64,000 nucleotides of DNA. Origin: Ceratodon purpureus (Eukaryota > Streptophyta > Bryopsida > Pseudoditrichales > Ditrichaceae). Of the stretch, positions 35,301-47,900 are shown piece after piece. The stretch lies in assembly GCA_014871385.1 (NCBI GenBank), contig CM026422.1, positions 18,193,437 to 18,257,436 on the forward strand. The letters run 5' to 3'. The translations under genes were made by a program, and so were the position numbers. The notes beneath the pieces are model-generated. The model was given only the letters and a program-made list of their open reading frames with translations, ran no database searches and was not told the DNA's origin. The first letter of the stretch is position 1, and the number at the start of each line of letters is the position of its first letter.

Positions 35301-38300
35301 GAGATTGGTTTATTTTTAATTGGAGAATTCTCACCTCTTTTTTTGATGTGGTAACTTCTACACTAGAAAAAAAAATGAACAAAAAAGTTGATGAAATCAA
35401 CAAAGTCGTGTAAAAAACTTAATCAAAATCACCAATATTTGGATGACAATACCTTATAATAGATAAATGTATGAATGAGCATGTTTTGAATTGATGATTT
35501 TATACATATTCTCCTTACTTGGCTACATTCGTAGGTGCTAACAGAAAAACTAAGAAAAAATCCCTGCTCTGAAGTCTGCAGCAGCTGTAAGATAGCCCAA
35601 TGAGAGGCACACTGAATGGATCGACCCCCATGCTGTGTGTCCCACACATAGACAAACATTTTCTCCTTTTTATGGAACTATTGACGCTCAGAATCTGGGC
35701 TTTTCTTCGGAGCATCACAATGGGTGGAGGGAAAAGAGCGCTCTGCTTACGTGGACAGAGTACAGAAGATGCTATTACAAGAGCGTCTGTTTTCTTAATA
35801 TATATATTTGTTTGCACAGAGAGAGGACCGTTCATTCGTTTCAACTTTCATGGCACCATTTTATGGCATATCCTCATGGTTGGCTGGACTTGTTCTTTGG
35901 CTACTGTCCAATAATTTCTAAGAATAAGTTATTTCAGTTTCCATATTAAAAGAGCTTTATGGCCTCTTTCAAGGTGCCAAGTGTATGGATTCAGTGCACT
36001 GCGGCTGCTGGCCATTCATCGTTGTTGCAGTAAATAGTGTGGGAGAAATTTGGGTTCTTCCAGGAATGAAGCCCTGCCCCTCGCCGTTGCTCCATGCATT
36101 GTAAGTTACGCAAGATCCAACAGCTCTTTTGTTCTCTTTGAGATGAGTTGAACAGTTCCGTCCGAGTTGCAGGCCATGAAGTTCCAACTGACCAATACCA
36201 CAGATCAGCCCATGATACTTTGACTACTGCAAATTGCTTAAGAATGTTGAAGTTTGGGAGAATGTGATGTCAAGGGGACCCATGCATAGGATGGTATCTA
36301 GAATTGATATTGTTTTGAAGATATTTTGCAATTTCTTTGATTTATTCTTTTCATTGAATTATTTTGGAATTGTATTACCTTGTATGTTTGATAAAATCCC
36401 TGAGTGGTTTAAGAGGCTTTAACCGGGGGTGTTTTGTTTTGGTAATTATGATAGCGAATTTCAGAAATGAAGTTGGTGGTGGCTGGACTCAGGTGATAAG
36501 CCTTGTTCTTATCTTATCACACTTTGTTGTTTCCGCACTTTCCTTTCCCATGATTTGATTGCATTGTCACATATACGCCTTGCAGACAGATGTTGAAGGC
36601 TACCTTCAACCTCATTTTGTTCATGTTCGCCTGTGAAGACAACAACAAGTGGCTGCTTCAACTGGTTGCATCCCCCATTCACATGATAGTATGCTCATAA
36701 CTTATCCAACTTTATTAAAAGGCAGTCAGCGACTGCACCCAAACTCTGCCATGTGGCACAACATACCAAAAAGTCGTATTAAAAAAATGGCTGAAAATAC
36801 CAGGCAAAGCCTTAGTCTTCCTTCCATAATTCAACCTCAATTCAACTGATCACTAATCCACAACGTTTCACAGTCTAAACTCTAACTCATACACACCCTT
36901 AAAGCTCCACCCAAACCGGTCACTTCACAGCACAGTAATAACAAACCCATTGGTGCACACTCCTAGTAAAAAGATAACAAAATGTACCAGCACAACACTG
37001 ACTGTAAAAACTCGAGGACATAGGCTCAGTGGTGGAACAAATTGACATGTTATTCACGCCGGTCTCCCCAGTTTCACTTTCTATATCAAAAAGGACGGTG
37101 CCATGATCCCCATCATCACAAAAAATAAAGAATAAAATGGGGCTTCTTTCCGAAACGAGTATACCGCTGTACCTCTCACTCACCACACCACCACAAATAA
37201 GAACTCCATGTCAAAAGAAATAAAAGAAATAAAAAAATAATAAGAACTCCATTATTCACCCCACAGGTAGAATTCCAAACCTCTACGCCAACAGAGAACA
37301 GTTCCCAACGGAAGCCCCTCCAGGGAACAACTGGCGGTGCCGATGCCCGCCACGTCCCAAAGACCCGGCCCGCCTCCCACTCCGCGTCCCCAGTCCTCAA
37401 CCCGGGTATCACCTCCCATTGAGTGGAAGAAATCAGTAGAAATGTCGCCTTCCTCCCCTCACAGAAGCGCAAAAACTGTCCTTTGCGATACAGTTCAGAA
37501 AACCTCACCACAATCTCCCACCTCCTTCACGCATCATCTTCATCAATTCCCCATCTCTCGTTGCCAACACCGCCATCCCCTCCAAGCCCACAAGTTTCTC
37601 CGCTCCCTAGAGATAGCATTCCCCCTCCAAAGCTCCTAGTTTTGGTCCCAGTTTGCCTCCCCAAAGGTGCCAGTTTTTGGTTAGAGAAGGGAGTGAAAAG
37701 CAGCCCATTTTGTGTTTGGGATCTGATTTGGAGTTTCGGTTGGCGGCGGTGGAGGGGTTACGTCTTTTTTGGGAGAAGTTTGGTTGGTGAGGGTAGAGTG
37801 GGTTTTGGGAGTTTGGTTGTTTTTTTGGTGGAAATGAGTCGCGGTGCAGGATGCGGATGCGTTGGTGGTCAGTCATCATCAGCATGAGAAGCTTAGCGTG
37901 CCCAGGTCAGGCTCTTACACTGGTGGGCTCCTTGCTTGGTATGATTTGGGTCGGGTTACATGTCGTTGTCACCGTTTTTCTGGTTTTGGGGATGTCTGTG
38001 AATTATCTTTCTGGAATTCTCGGATGTGGGAATGGTTCTAGGATCTTCTGATTCTTCTGTTGTGCTGGGAGGGTGGAGCGAGGTAGTAGTGGTTTCTGGG
38101 ACGTTGTATGTTGTTGTGAGTCTCGCATTTGTTATCTCTTGGAGGTGGTGGAGTTGGTGGACAGGTGTTTTAGAGTTCTCGGTGGTTGGGACCAAATTGT
38201 GGGAGAGGTTGTCTTGGTAGGAGGGTAATTGCTAGGTTTAGTAGCGAATTGCTGGCTTAAGTTCCGTGGAGCTTGGGCTGGTTATGGTCTGCGTTTTGGA

Positions 38301-38516
38301 AGCCCAGCGGAAGTTTCGGCCGGGAAGTTCGACCGGTGTGCATTGGTGTGGTTGGTGTGTTCGTTCCATAGTTGACAAGGTCTGTATTGCTTGTGCAGAC
38401 TTCTTTTATGGAATCTTTGAGAAAGAAAGAGCTCACGAAGCCAGCGCAATATTAAGAAAGGTGAAGGTTAGGTAGATTATTATACACAACGCAAGGGGGC
38501 AAGGAAGGAAGCAAAC
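35301..38516. other. Upstream region of the CIPK gene
   Basis: No second gene supported. 37,180-37,900 is richer in GC with overlapping frames on both strands, typical of a plant promoter or 5' leader region, and 38,340-38,460 looks like leader sequence with an AG acceptor-like site near 38,397 (TTGTGCAG), so a 5'-UTR intron is possible. Not proven. Confidence 0.4.
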
Positions 38517-41101
38517 ATGGCTACTAAAGGGATTACCACCAACTTGGAACGGACACGGGTAGGAAAATATGACCTCGGCAAGACATTGGGGGAGGGCACA
38601 TTTGCCAAAGTTAAGATGGCCCGGCACATCGAGACTGGCATGAATGTCGCCATTAAAATCTTGGACAAGGAGAAAATCTTGAAGCACAAGATGGTTGAGC
38701 AGATCAAACGAGAAATCTCCACTATGAAGCTGGTGAAGCATCCCTACGTCGTCCAACTTCTGGAGGTTAGTTCTCCTTATATTGTGCTGTTCTGGTGATA
38801 ATCACTATCTCGAAATTGTTCTTCAAGCTTTGGTAGACATTTTCTTTATGGGGCTAGGGTTTGATAATCTGCTTTTATTCTCGACAGGTAATGGCCAGCA
38901 GGACGAAGATCTACATTGTGCTGGAGTATGTTACAGGGGGCGAGCTCTTTGACAAAATTGTAAGTTTTTCGTGAACATCAGTACTTGAGGCATTTTGATA
39001 TATGGGCTAATGTTAATTTTCTCTGATTTTGCATTCAAAATGTGAATCTCATCGTCACTTTTAAAAAAAAAATTCTGCCTGGTTTGCGTTCGTGCTGATT
39101 GTTTACTTTCTGGGTGCAACTTCAGGCTCGACAAGGGAGGCTGTCGGAGGATGAGGCCAGGAAGTATTTTCAACAACTCATTGATGCAGTTGATTACTGC
39201 CACAGTCGACAAGTTTACCATAGGGATTTGAAGGTGTGCATACGTTGAATTCATGTTCGGATTTCGCTTGTGCATTTATGCACTGTGGTTGCGTTTGATC
39301 TATTTTCCTTGAAGTCTAGTTGGGTTATACAGTTTCTGCCTTTTCAGAATTTTAGTTCTAAGATTGGGCAGTTTCTCTATTTCTTAAGCTACATGTATAC
39401 CTAATGTCTACTTTTGGATTTATTTCAGCCAGAGAATCTGCTTCTGGATGCTAAGGGCAACTTGAAGATTTCGGATTTTGGCTTGAGTGCACTACCTCAA
39501 CAATTCCGGGTAAGAACTTGTGTATTCCTGCTTGAAACGGTGTGGCGGTGGTTTTGTCGTCATCACTAGCAAATAAATACTTTTTCGCAAATGTCAAACG
39601 TTCTTAATACGTTGAAGCCTCATTTGATGTTTGTGCTTTTCAGGAGGATGGATTGCTGCACACAACTTGTGGAACGCCCAACTATGTGGCGCCGGAGGTC
39701 ATTATGGACAAGGGTTACTCAGGAGCTACTGCTGACTTATGGTCATGCGGTGTCATCCTATACGTGCTGATGGCTGGTTATTTGCCCTTTGAAGAACCCA
39801 CCATTATGGCTTTATACAAAAAGGTACATTTCTGCTGTTACCATTTGTGGTCCAAGGACATGGGAGCTTATTCTTAGTTCGAAGTGGTTCATTCTAAGCT
39901 TGCAATTGTTGTTTTCTATCTCATCCATTCATGAGAGTCACCTTACAATGTGTTACTAATATCTTGTGTTCGACTGCAGATATATCGTGCTCAATTCTCG
40001 TGGCCTACCTGGTTCTCATCAGGTGCTCGGAAACTGATTTCAAAGATTTTGGATCCTAATCCTAGAACTGTAAGTGATATCCTCTTTTAATCCTCTAATT
40101 GTGAATGAAAATTTCCTAGCTTCAACCTCCTCAGTATCCAAATACCTTTGGAATAGTACAGTTTCCTGAGACGTGTTCTTACCTATCTCCGTGATTGTGG
40201 TTGCAGCGCATCACAGCAGCTCAGATTTATAAAAACGATTGGTTCAAGAAGGGATACACTCCAGCAAAGTTTGACAGAGAAGCGGATGTTAGCTTTGATG
40301 ACGTGGATGCTATCTTCAGTGGATCAACGGTGAGATTGAGAGGTTATTCTTACACTTAATGAGATAGTGATTAGGGGTCGTCTTATTGCACAAATGCAGT
40401 TTGGATTGTCGTTGGCGTTGTTGACCTTTCACTAATATTTTTTTGCTGTATCGTTTATGAATTTCAGGAACACATGGTAACAGAGAAGAAAGAAACCAGG
40501 CCGGTCACAATGAATGCCTTCGAGCTCATCTCCATGTCTCAAGGTCTCAACCTCTCTAGTTTGTTTGAGACGAAAGAGGTCCCTGAGAAGGAAGATACGC
40601 GGTTCACAAGCAAGAAATCTGCTAAAGAGATCATTTCTACCATCGAAGAGGCTGCGAAGCCCTTGGGTTTTAATGTTCAAAAGAAAGATTACAAGATGAA
40701 ACTTCAAGGAGACAAGTTGGGCAGGAAGGGACATCTTTCAGTCTCAACTGAAGTGTTCGAGGTGGCACCTTCCTTGTTTATGGTTGAGTTACAGAAGAAC
40801 AGTGGCGACACATTGGAGTACAATCATGTAAGTTTGGAACCATTGCAGCTATTTGTTTTCTGCATAACTTTACATGTAAATCTTACCTGGTTGCATTGAC
40901 GAGTAATAGAAGGAAATTTCTCGCTGAATACTGCTGGTAAATCAAGCCTAATAAAGTTCAGGCAAGTTCATCATCTTCTCATTTAATAATATGTTAACTT
41001 TCTTTGTGATTGTTGTGTTGCAGTTTTACAAGAACCTTTCCAAGGGTCTCAAAGACATTGTGTGGAAAGCAGATCCTGCGGAGGGTGTTGAAAAGAAGTA
41101 G
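38517..41101 (+). CDS. CBL-interacting protein kinase (CIPK23/CIPK9/CIPK3-like)
   Basis: Nine exons with GT-AG introns: 38517-38765, 38888-38959, 39126-39233, 39429-39509, 39644-39823, 39980-40069, 40207-40329, 40468-40827, 41024-41101; 446 aa, normal for the family. The kinase domain (about residues 17-270) has the GEGTFAKVK glycine loop, VAIKIL lysine, YHRDLKPEN catalytic loop, SDFG and APEV, so it should be active. The regulatory part has the NAF/FISL motif ([20 protein letters not shown]), where Ca2+-loaded CBL sensors bind and relieve autoinhibition, then a PPI-like segment that in this family contacts PP2C phosphatases. Phrases such as [13 protein letters not shown] and [11 protein letters not shown] are closest to the intron-rich CIPK23/9/3 group, whose members regulate potassium and nitrate transport at membranes. 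The start ATG follows GCAAAC and precedes the kinase domain as in relatives. Exact orthology is not assigned. Confidence 0.95.
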
Positions 41102-41907
41102 ATGCTTCCGCTACGGCTTTAAAAAGATGCCCGTGCTGTGAAGTGGCCACCAATTTCTTTCCTAATGATTACTGTTTTGTGTCTGGATCCTCTATCAGTT
41201 TGGCAAATTAGATGACGCAGATCTGTTGGATCCCAAACATACTCTTTGCCCTTCCTTTTGGTTAAATCAAGTCAAAGGAAGTGCTGCGTTTGTACTGTAC
41301 ATATGATCAATGAATATGGTCCACAAAGATTGCTGATGAGATATGTGACATTTACAGAAACACTATCTGTAGAACACGCAGAGCAAGGATCTGGAAAGGA
41401 GAAAGTGGTACATGGCTTTTTTAGTTTTGCTAGAGTTAACAATCCTTCCTGGTAGGCAAATTCTCAGATGGTTAGGCAGATTTTCTCTGAGTCTTTTGAA
41501 GTAGGCTGGAAGTGCTCCAAGGTTTGTAGCAATTTACTTAACCCTGTAACGTATTGCTCGCGGATGGGAGCTTGGCATTTTTTTGGAGGGGCACGGAGCT
41601 TATTCTGATCAATTAGTGTGATTTCAGCCAAATAAAGGAAGTTACCTCAAACTGCTTATTCCACGTGCGTAGGGTATTTCAAATCATGATTTTTAGCGTG
41701 TAGACAAACATGCCAAATATTGAAATTAGTCAGCTTGCGTCAGTTTATCTTAATCCATTGATCATATTTTCTAAATGGAATGTTTGTAAATATTTGAAGG
41801 TGAAAGCATTGTATTTTTCCTGGAAGGGGAATAAGTGCTTAATAAGTAGTTTCACATAATGTTTCTAACTTCACCTTGTGTTGTTGTGTGGGAACTGAAT
41901 GATAGAA
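41102..41907. other. 3' untranslated and flanking region of the CIPK gene
   Basis: Downstream of the TAG. Frames here are short and without motifs. AATAAA-like words (AAATAAAGG near 41,632) could serve polyadenylation. Confidence 0.45.
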
Positions 41908-42706
41908 CACTAGCAGAAATTGAGCTCAAGAACACCAAAGAACAACACCAAAAAATCTTTATGCTGTTCATCTAAAATGGGAGCTTGAAATGGTGTTGGA
42001 ATTTTTTGGTGTTCTTTTCCTGCCACTCTCTTCATGAAATGTATCTCTGGAGCACTTTGGAATGTGGACAATCTGCGTCCAATGAGAATCGACCATGCAT
42101 TTGGACGATGCTAGTGCACTGTTTATAAATGCAAAGTTGGTTGGGACATGCAGCCACCTGTCATGGGTGTGTCCCACTCTTAGCCCAAGATTCAGAAGCA
42201 GAAAATCCCATATGCATTGTTGTGAATTACTCCTCTAGTTTAGAAGAGTCTCAATCCCATCCATGTACATACACACAACTAGATGATGATTAGAGTGTAA
42301 ACCAACCCTTTGCCCTCAACATAGACCATGTCACTTCAATCACCCGGGTATGCTGTAAATCAGAGAGTAAATTATATCAAAATAAACATTGTAGTCAGGT
42401 TAATGTGCAAAACAATCGCTCAAATAATCACACTTACTGTGACCAGCTAAATATGTTCCTTTACCCTCAGAGACAAATGCGCACCACGTGATGGGCGAGG
42501 CGTTTGGCATAATAGTAGGGACCACTACGGGTTCGACCCTCCCACCAGACAGTCTGCAAATAACAGTGTCAGGTGCCGGATTATACCGAAATAAATCTCA
42601 ACTATACCATTTCGAAAAGCCCAGATTAGGCTTGTTTTTGGTGTACATCTAGGTGTAGTTGTCTTTCTTTTCTACTAGTGGTAGTTGTCTTTCTTTTCTA
42701 CTAGTG
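41908..42706. mobile_element. Small CACTA element (TSD GAA)
   Basis: 799 bp. The left end is CACTAGCAGAAATTG; the right end read inward is CACTAGTAGAAAAGA. GAA flanks both sides directly (41,905-41,907; 42,707-42,709), matching the 3-bp duplication of the CACTA/En-Spm superfamily. Inside are a small inverted repeat (AAGAACACCAAAG near 41,929 and its mirror near 42,005) and a GGGTTCGACCC word at about 42,530. No transposase. Confidence 0.65.
42655..42706 (+). repeat. 26-bp duplication of the CACTA right terminus
   Basis: Two exact head-to-tail copies of a 26-bp unit that begins GTAGTTGTC and ends TTTTCTACTAGTG. The element therefore has two candidate right ends, at 42,680 and 42,706; only the outer one is followed by the GAA target duplication. 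Confidence 0.9.
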
Positions 42707-42747
42707 GAAGCTTACATTGAATACCAAAATGTTGTCATTGAAATATA

Positions 42748-43206
42748 TCATTAGGGGAAAAATCAGATCACAAAGGGGCCTTACAAATTGGCACGTGAGA
42801 AAGAAAAAGGGGGTGCCCGTGCACTTTTGACGGGGCACCAATGGTGCCACCGTGGTGTGAGCAATGCCAGTGAGAGGGGTCGAACCAATGATCTTGGGCT
42901 CCCGCATATGTCGAGCGTTGCTAAAGTGGCAATACTAACAGCATGCGGAGCCGTTGGGCACGGATCCCAAGCCGGCCAGCTCGTGTCAGCAGGGATATTC
43001 GGCATCTTATTAATGATAAGAGTTACACTTTAGTATAGTCTAAATATTCAACCATTCCCCCTTAGCCAGATCAGCGCCACCGAACATTCCTCTTAACTAT
43101 GTGGGCAACATTTTTGGCATCTAGCAGAGGGGCCTTTGGGCAGCCGGTTTACCTAACGCGGGCTGCCTTAGAGGGTCCCTTTGTGAAGTCAAATTTCCCC
43201 TAATGA
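42748..43206. mobile_element. TIR element with tRNA-like box B
   Basis: 459 bp with inverted ends TCATTAGGGGAAA and, further in, TCACAAAGGG on both sides (about 37 bp, some mismatches). Target duplication not clear. The middle, on the minus strand, contains GGTTCGACCCC, a good RNA polymerase III box B, but no convincing box A or tRNA cloverleaf. Superfamily unknown. Confidence 0.5.
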
Positions 43207-43467
43207 TTATAGAATGTTCCTTACATCATGAAAAGGTGAAGAATTAAAAAAGTGACACTGAAGTTTCAAAGGATGTACTATTCATACAAAAAGTATATCA
43301 TTCTAGATATATGTACCGTTCAGTTCTTTTCATGTAGGCAATATGTAGGGAAAGGTGAAAAATGACATTCCAATTTTCCAACATTCCTTTCTATTGTTGT
43401 AGATGATAGTAAATGAGTTTTGAGACTTGAGGAAGATTGTAAGTTAGACTTTGCTAATTTGGACTCA
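43207..43467. other. Short intergenic stretch
   Basis: Nothing recognised. Confidence 0.5.
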
Positions 43468-44107
43468 CTAGTATGGGTTGCAGCCATGCCAAGAGTAAAC
43501 TAGGTCAACACTCATAGGCCAATGTAGAGATTGAAGTTGCACTGTAAGTTGTCTACTTGGTTTACTACTCTAAATTAAGCTATGTCTAAGTAACTATTGT
43601 CAACTAACCATCTAGAATATGTATATTGCAATTGCACCACAAGATATCCTTTTGAAGGCTTCAAAACAGTCTCATCTAATGTAGAAATTGCTAAAGGTGA
43701 AAAACGGAATCTTAAGAAATTTTGTAGAAGAATGAAATTATATTTACCACCTTGAAAAAGACAATTCCATGAAATTTTGTTCTGGGATGAAATAAATGTT
43801 CTTTGCAAACTCTGTTCTTACATATATTTAGATGAAGTATCCTCCTTATTGAATGGAAAAGTGTATATTTACAAATAACTCTAACAATTCATAAATTTTA
43901 AGCACTTAATATTCAATTTTTATTAAACAATTCGATAATTTCAATGTAAAACTTCACATTGAAATTATTCAAAGATACATTCTTTATACTAATTGGTGGC
44001 TAGCAGAGTAGAAATATCCAAATAATAAAGTGACACGAGGAGGATACGCAACGAGGAAATAACATGATCTCAAAACTAGTCAGATGAGTAGAGCTCCAAA
44101 ACTAGTG
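43468..44107. mobile_element. Possible CACTA-like MITE
   Basis: 640 bp between CACTAGTATGGG and CCAAAACTAGTG, flanked directly by ACT on both sides. Terminal similarity is limited to about eight bases, so chance is possible. A hairpin (ATAATTTCAATGT and its mirror) lies at 43,935-43,968. Confidence 0.35.
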
Positions 44108-44935
44108 ACTGTCTGACGTAAGTTGTCTGCAATATGTTGCCCCATGAGCTTGTGCTGAAGAGAATTTCTGGCAGTGTAGAGGGGATGATCACCTTCTGGT
44201 TGCTCAACTTGGAGGTCACTCCCACATGAGCGTTACTGAATACAATCGTGCATGTTGAAATAATACGCAAAAGCAAGTATATATTGTGTGCTGCTCTGGG
44301 ACTGTATGATCCTCCATGACTTGAGCGTTTTTAGTCGATGTTGGAAAAACATACAGTACGTTCTTGACTACTCGCAAAAGACTGCAGAAATTGAGCAGTG
44401 AATTCAGATCATGACGATTTGTATCTGCTTTCAATATCAGTGTCCTACATTGCTTTGGAGGAACAGGCATTTTCAGTACCAAGAAATCTTATTTGGTCAA
44501 GCAAGTATGCGATCGGAATTCTAGTGTAGTGGATACTCAACCTGATACACAAGCTGAAAGCATTGAGCGTTGATAGGAAATTCACATGATGAGTTTGTCT
44601 CTGACTTCGCACTGAACACCCTAAGGTGGATTCTTTTAGTCACCATGAACGTCATGACCAACATTTTCCCGTCCCGTCTCCCAAATATTTTGAACTCCGC
44701 CTTGGGCAAGGATGATGCTCCAAGGTGATCTCCTCTGCTTCCGTTTTGTCTTGCAGACTCGAAGATATGGAAGTAGCTGCTGAAGCTCCATTTTGAAGGA
44801 ACCATCCATTGCTCTTATTTAGAACAGAACCCACTAATAGTGTCTATGCATTTGTGAATCTCTGGCACTAGGGCCAACGAGTATTATACATAGCTAATTT
44901 TGTTTCATTTATGATATATGTATAATATGTATATT
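44108..44935. other. Intergenic DNA between CACTA-like elements
   Basis: Minus-strand frames of about 60-95 codons at 44.2-44.8 kb have no recognisable motif. One (44,805-44,521) has EFKIFGRRDGKMLVMTFMV and might be an exon relic, but this was not supported further. Confidence 0.35.
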
Positions 44936-47900
44936 CACTAGTAGAATGTGTGACTCATTCCAGGGTCAGTTCCACGCCGGAGTTCACCCTGTTGATGGTT
45001 GTCCACGCAGGTGGACTCCTTGGGAGTTGGGTGGAGTTGGGCAGGCCAAGTTTAACCTCGAGCCTAATTCAGAGCGGCCTCCCTGTCTAACTGTACTTTC
45101 TAAAGCAGTACAACCCTATTGTCCCGCTGATAGCAAGGCCCCATGTTGGCCGCACCACTAGCGGTGGACGGCCATTGGGCGACTTGGCTTCCCTTTTATA
45201 GTTCAGGATCTAGATATATCCGGGTTGATGTTGTTTATGTGATTCGACGTCCGCGGTTTAGGCCCGCCTTCAATAGAACTGGATGATACCTTGGTCGAGT
45301 AGTGCATACCCGGTTTGAGTTATCTGATTAACTATATACGGGTTTGTATACATACCCACGAAATACGCTCCATATCCGGTTTAGATGTACATACGTACTC
45401 GTCGGGTAATACCCGGTGAAGAGGTAGGTAATTATTGATAACCGTGTCGATCAGGTGGATCCGGATCACTGTCCTTACTTGTGGGCAGATGATCTTCAAT
45501 AGTGAAATCTTAATTTGCACGTTTACAGTAACGTATTTAAACACATATGATCTTATCTGGGATACTTGGGTCCTAAATTTACCGTGCTAATTCTAAAAAG
45601 TACATACTATAGCTTGTACCAAATTAAGATTAGTCTGTCCAAATTAATTTTTGAGATTTTGGAATACCAACTGCTCTAGATAGGTTCACAAGTATGGCTA
45701 CATGGGGGACGGATTTAGTGGTCACTATACCCACTATGATGATACATCACTGGGTGATGGAAATGGATTTCTTAATCATTATTTTGCAACGGATACGATC
45801 CACGATGGATTTTACATTACGCAGCAGAACTCAGAATTGTGATCAATAGTTCACGTTGCTCTCCTATCCTTTGAGGGACCTAGTTCTGTAGAAAACTATG
45901 ACATAACATGCTGTAGGACTTCAACTCTGGTAGTGGATAGTCGCCCCAAAGATATACTTCCAGATTGACAAAGAAGTCCACACTGTGACAGAAATACCTC
46001 ATCCTACGCATTGCAGACATGTCTTCTCTGCGTCATGCAGAAACTCATGTTCCCCGATGCTCAAGCGCAGAAATCACTTATGATCTAGAAGTGATGTTGT
46101 CTGTTTCGAGGTCACTAACCAACAGGTGGTGCGCCCACTTCACGTATACAGGAGAGTTACCTTGTGGCACCTTTGCTTCAATCAGTGTACGGAATGGCTG
46201 GCACTCTAGCTCACAGAACATTAAATTTTGTTAGGTAATCGGGTAAGCAACGCATCATGTGACCCCCAATCGTAGGATGCGCTACTAACCTCTTCGCTTG
46301 GCGGGATAAGAAGGTTGATGTCCATATCACTCACGTAAGATGCAGAATCCAGTGACCCGTTTTACGCGGACACCCACATTAGCAAATCTTTGTCGTCAGA
46401 TGCCCAATTCACCGAATCCCCGTCCTCCACCTCCAAAGCAAACCATTCTCCATCCCCTAAGGCGCAGTTCACAAATTAAGTCACCATCCTTAGACGTCAA
46501 CACAATAGAATCAATGGGTTGGGTGACGAAGCTCACATCTACAGCACATGGGCCATGGCAGAGTAAATCGTTGATGTTCCCCACTAGCAGCGTCCCAAAA
46601 GTTTCCATGTCATGGTCGGGCATGCACTCGCAATCATCCTCTAAGCAAGTAATCGAGTAAGCAAGGCATGATCCAGCTCTGGAACGATCGTCTCCGAAGT
46701 GTTGCAGGTACTCGCTGAACGGCAAATCCAAGACGCGTCCGAGCTCTTGCATTTCAACATAGGGGGGAAGCACAATAAAGTGTACCAAAAAAGTGCTCCG
46801 CTCATTGTCAATTTCAGCCCCTATCGCAAAGACATAAGAAAGTGGCATCTCGGTTGTTGGTATGTTGGGAAGAAGTATGGGTTTAGAAAATAGACTTGAT
46901 TCTCTAAAGTGTGGAAAAATATGGTACGAATTCGCGTCTTCTACAATGCTGTACGAGAACCTCAAAGTCCGACAAAGTGAATGTCCACATTTGAAAAAGT
47001 GATAAGAACAATGTCGAATGTTGTCGGAAATCACTTTTGACTCCACCGGGATCTCCGTTTGTGAATTGCGGATGTATAAATGGCAATGACCACTTGAAAT
47101 GAAAGTTTGGGTGCACGAGAAGTATTTCAAGGAGGTTTTTTAAAACACTGTTTTCCGTGAAACTTTTTGTGAGGTTGTTTTCACCGAACATTGTTTTTTA
47201 AATTGGAAAAAACATCCTCTAAAGACAATAGAGGTCCCCAAGTGAAGAAATTAAAACTTTGAAAAAGTTCATTTTCATGATTTAGAACTAGCGGTCAAGT
47301 TAAGTTTCAATTAAAGATGTTCTTTTTATGAAGATGCGTGTAAAATATCTTATGACATCTTAAAAAGTGACTAAAATGCTCAAAAACTACACCAAAATGC
47401 TCAAAATCAGCTTTGAGCTTTCAAAAACAGCACACTTCATATTCACTTCTTAGTCATCACATATTGCACTTTGTGGTACACTTTATTGTGCTTCCCCCCC
47501 ATAGCAATGGTCATTCCACTCAAATTTATTGGACTCCTGCACCAATTTCGCGAGGCTGGAATATCAGGGTACTACAAGTTTTGGAATTCTTGGCGGCAAT
47601 GCACCGTCGACAACCATCCAAGAATTGCGCCTTTCTCCATAGTCGATCAGGTTCAGTTGCTCCCCAATGCTGAAATTTGTGAAGCTACTTCCGTTTCTAT
47701 GTGTTCTCTCTCTTCCGGATGAACATCTCCTCGACTACTTTACTCACCAGTGCGAAGTGATGTTTTACGCAAGTAGTATCCTCATCAATCAGATTTGAGC
47801 GGATGCAATGCTAGTTGAGGAGACATGATGGAGCGCCTATCTCATGGTAGAAGCTACCCCCTTCTAGTGATGATGATCACGCTAGGATCGTCCCTAGATT

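Noticed and set aside
37176-37511. 111-codon minus-strand frame upstream of the CIPK gene
   Set aside because: No recognisable domain, no upstream exon, and it lies in a GC-richer promoter-like region where long frames are expected.
42520-42545. tRNA gene
   Set aside because: Only a box-B-like GGGTTCGACCC; no acceptor stem, anticodon arm or cloverleaf could be drawn.
44210-44834. Two minus-strand frames as exons of a clamp-like DNA repair protein
   Set aside because: A vague resemblance only; no conserved motif and no consistent splice junctions.
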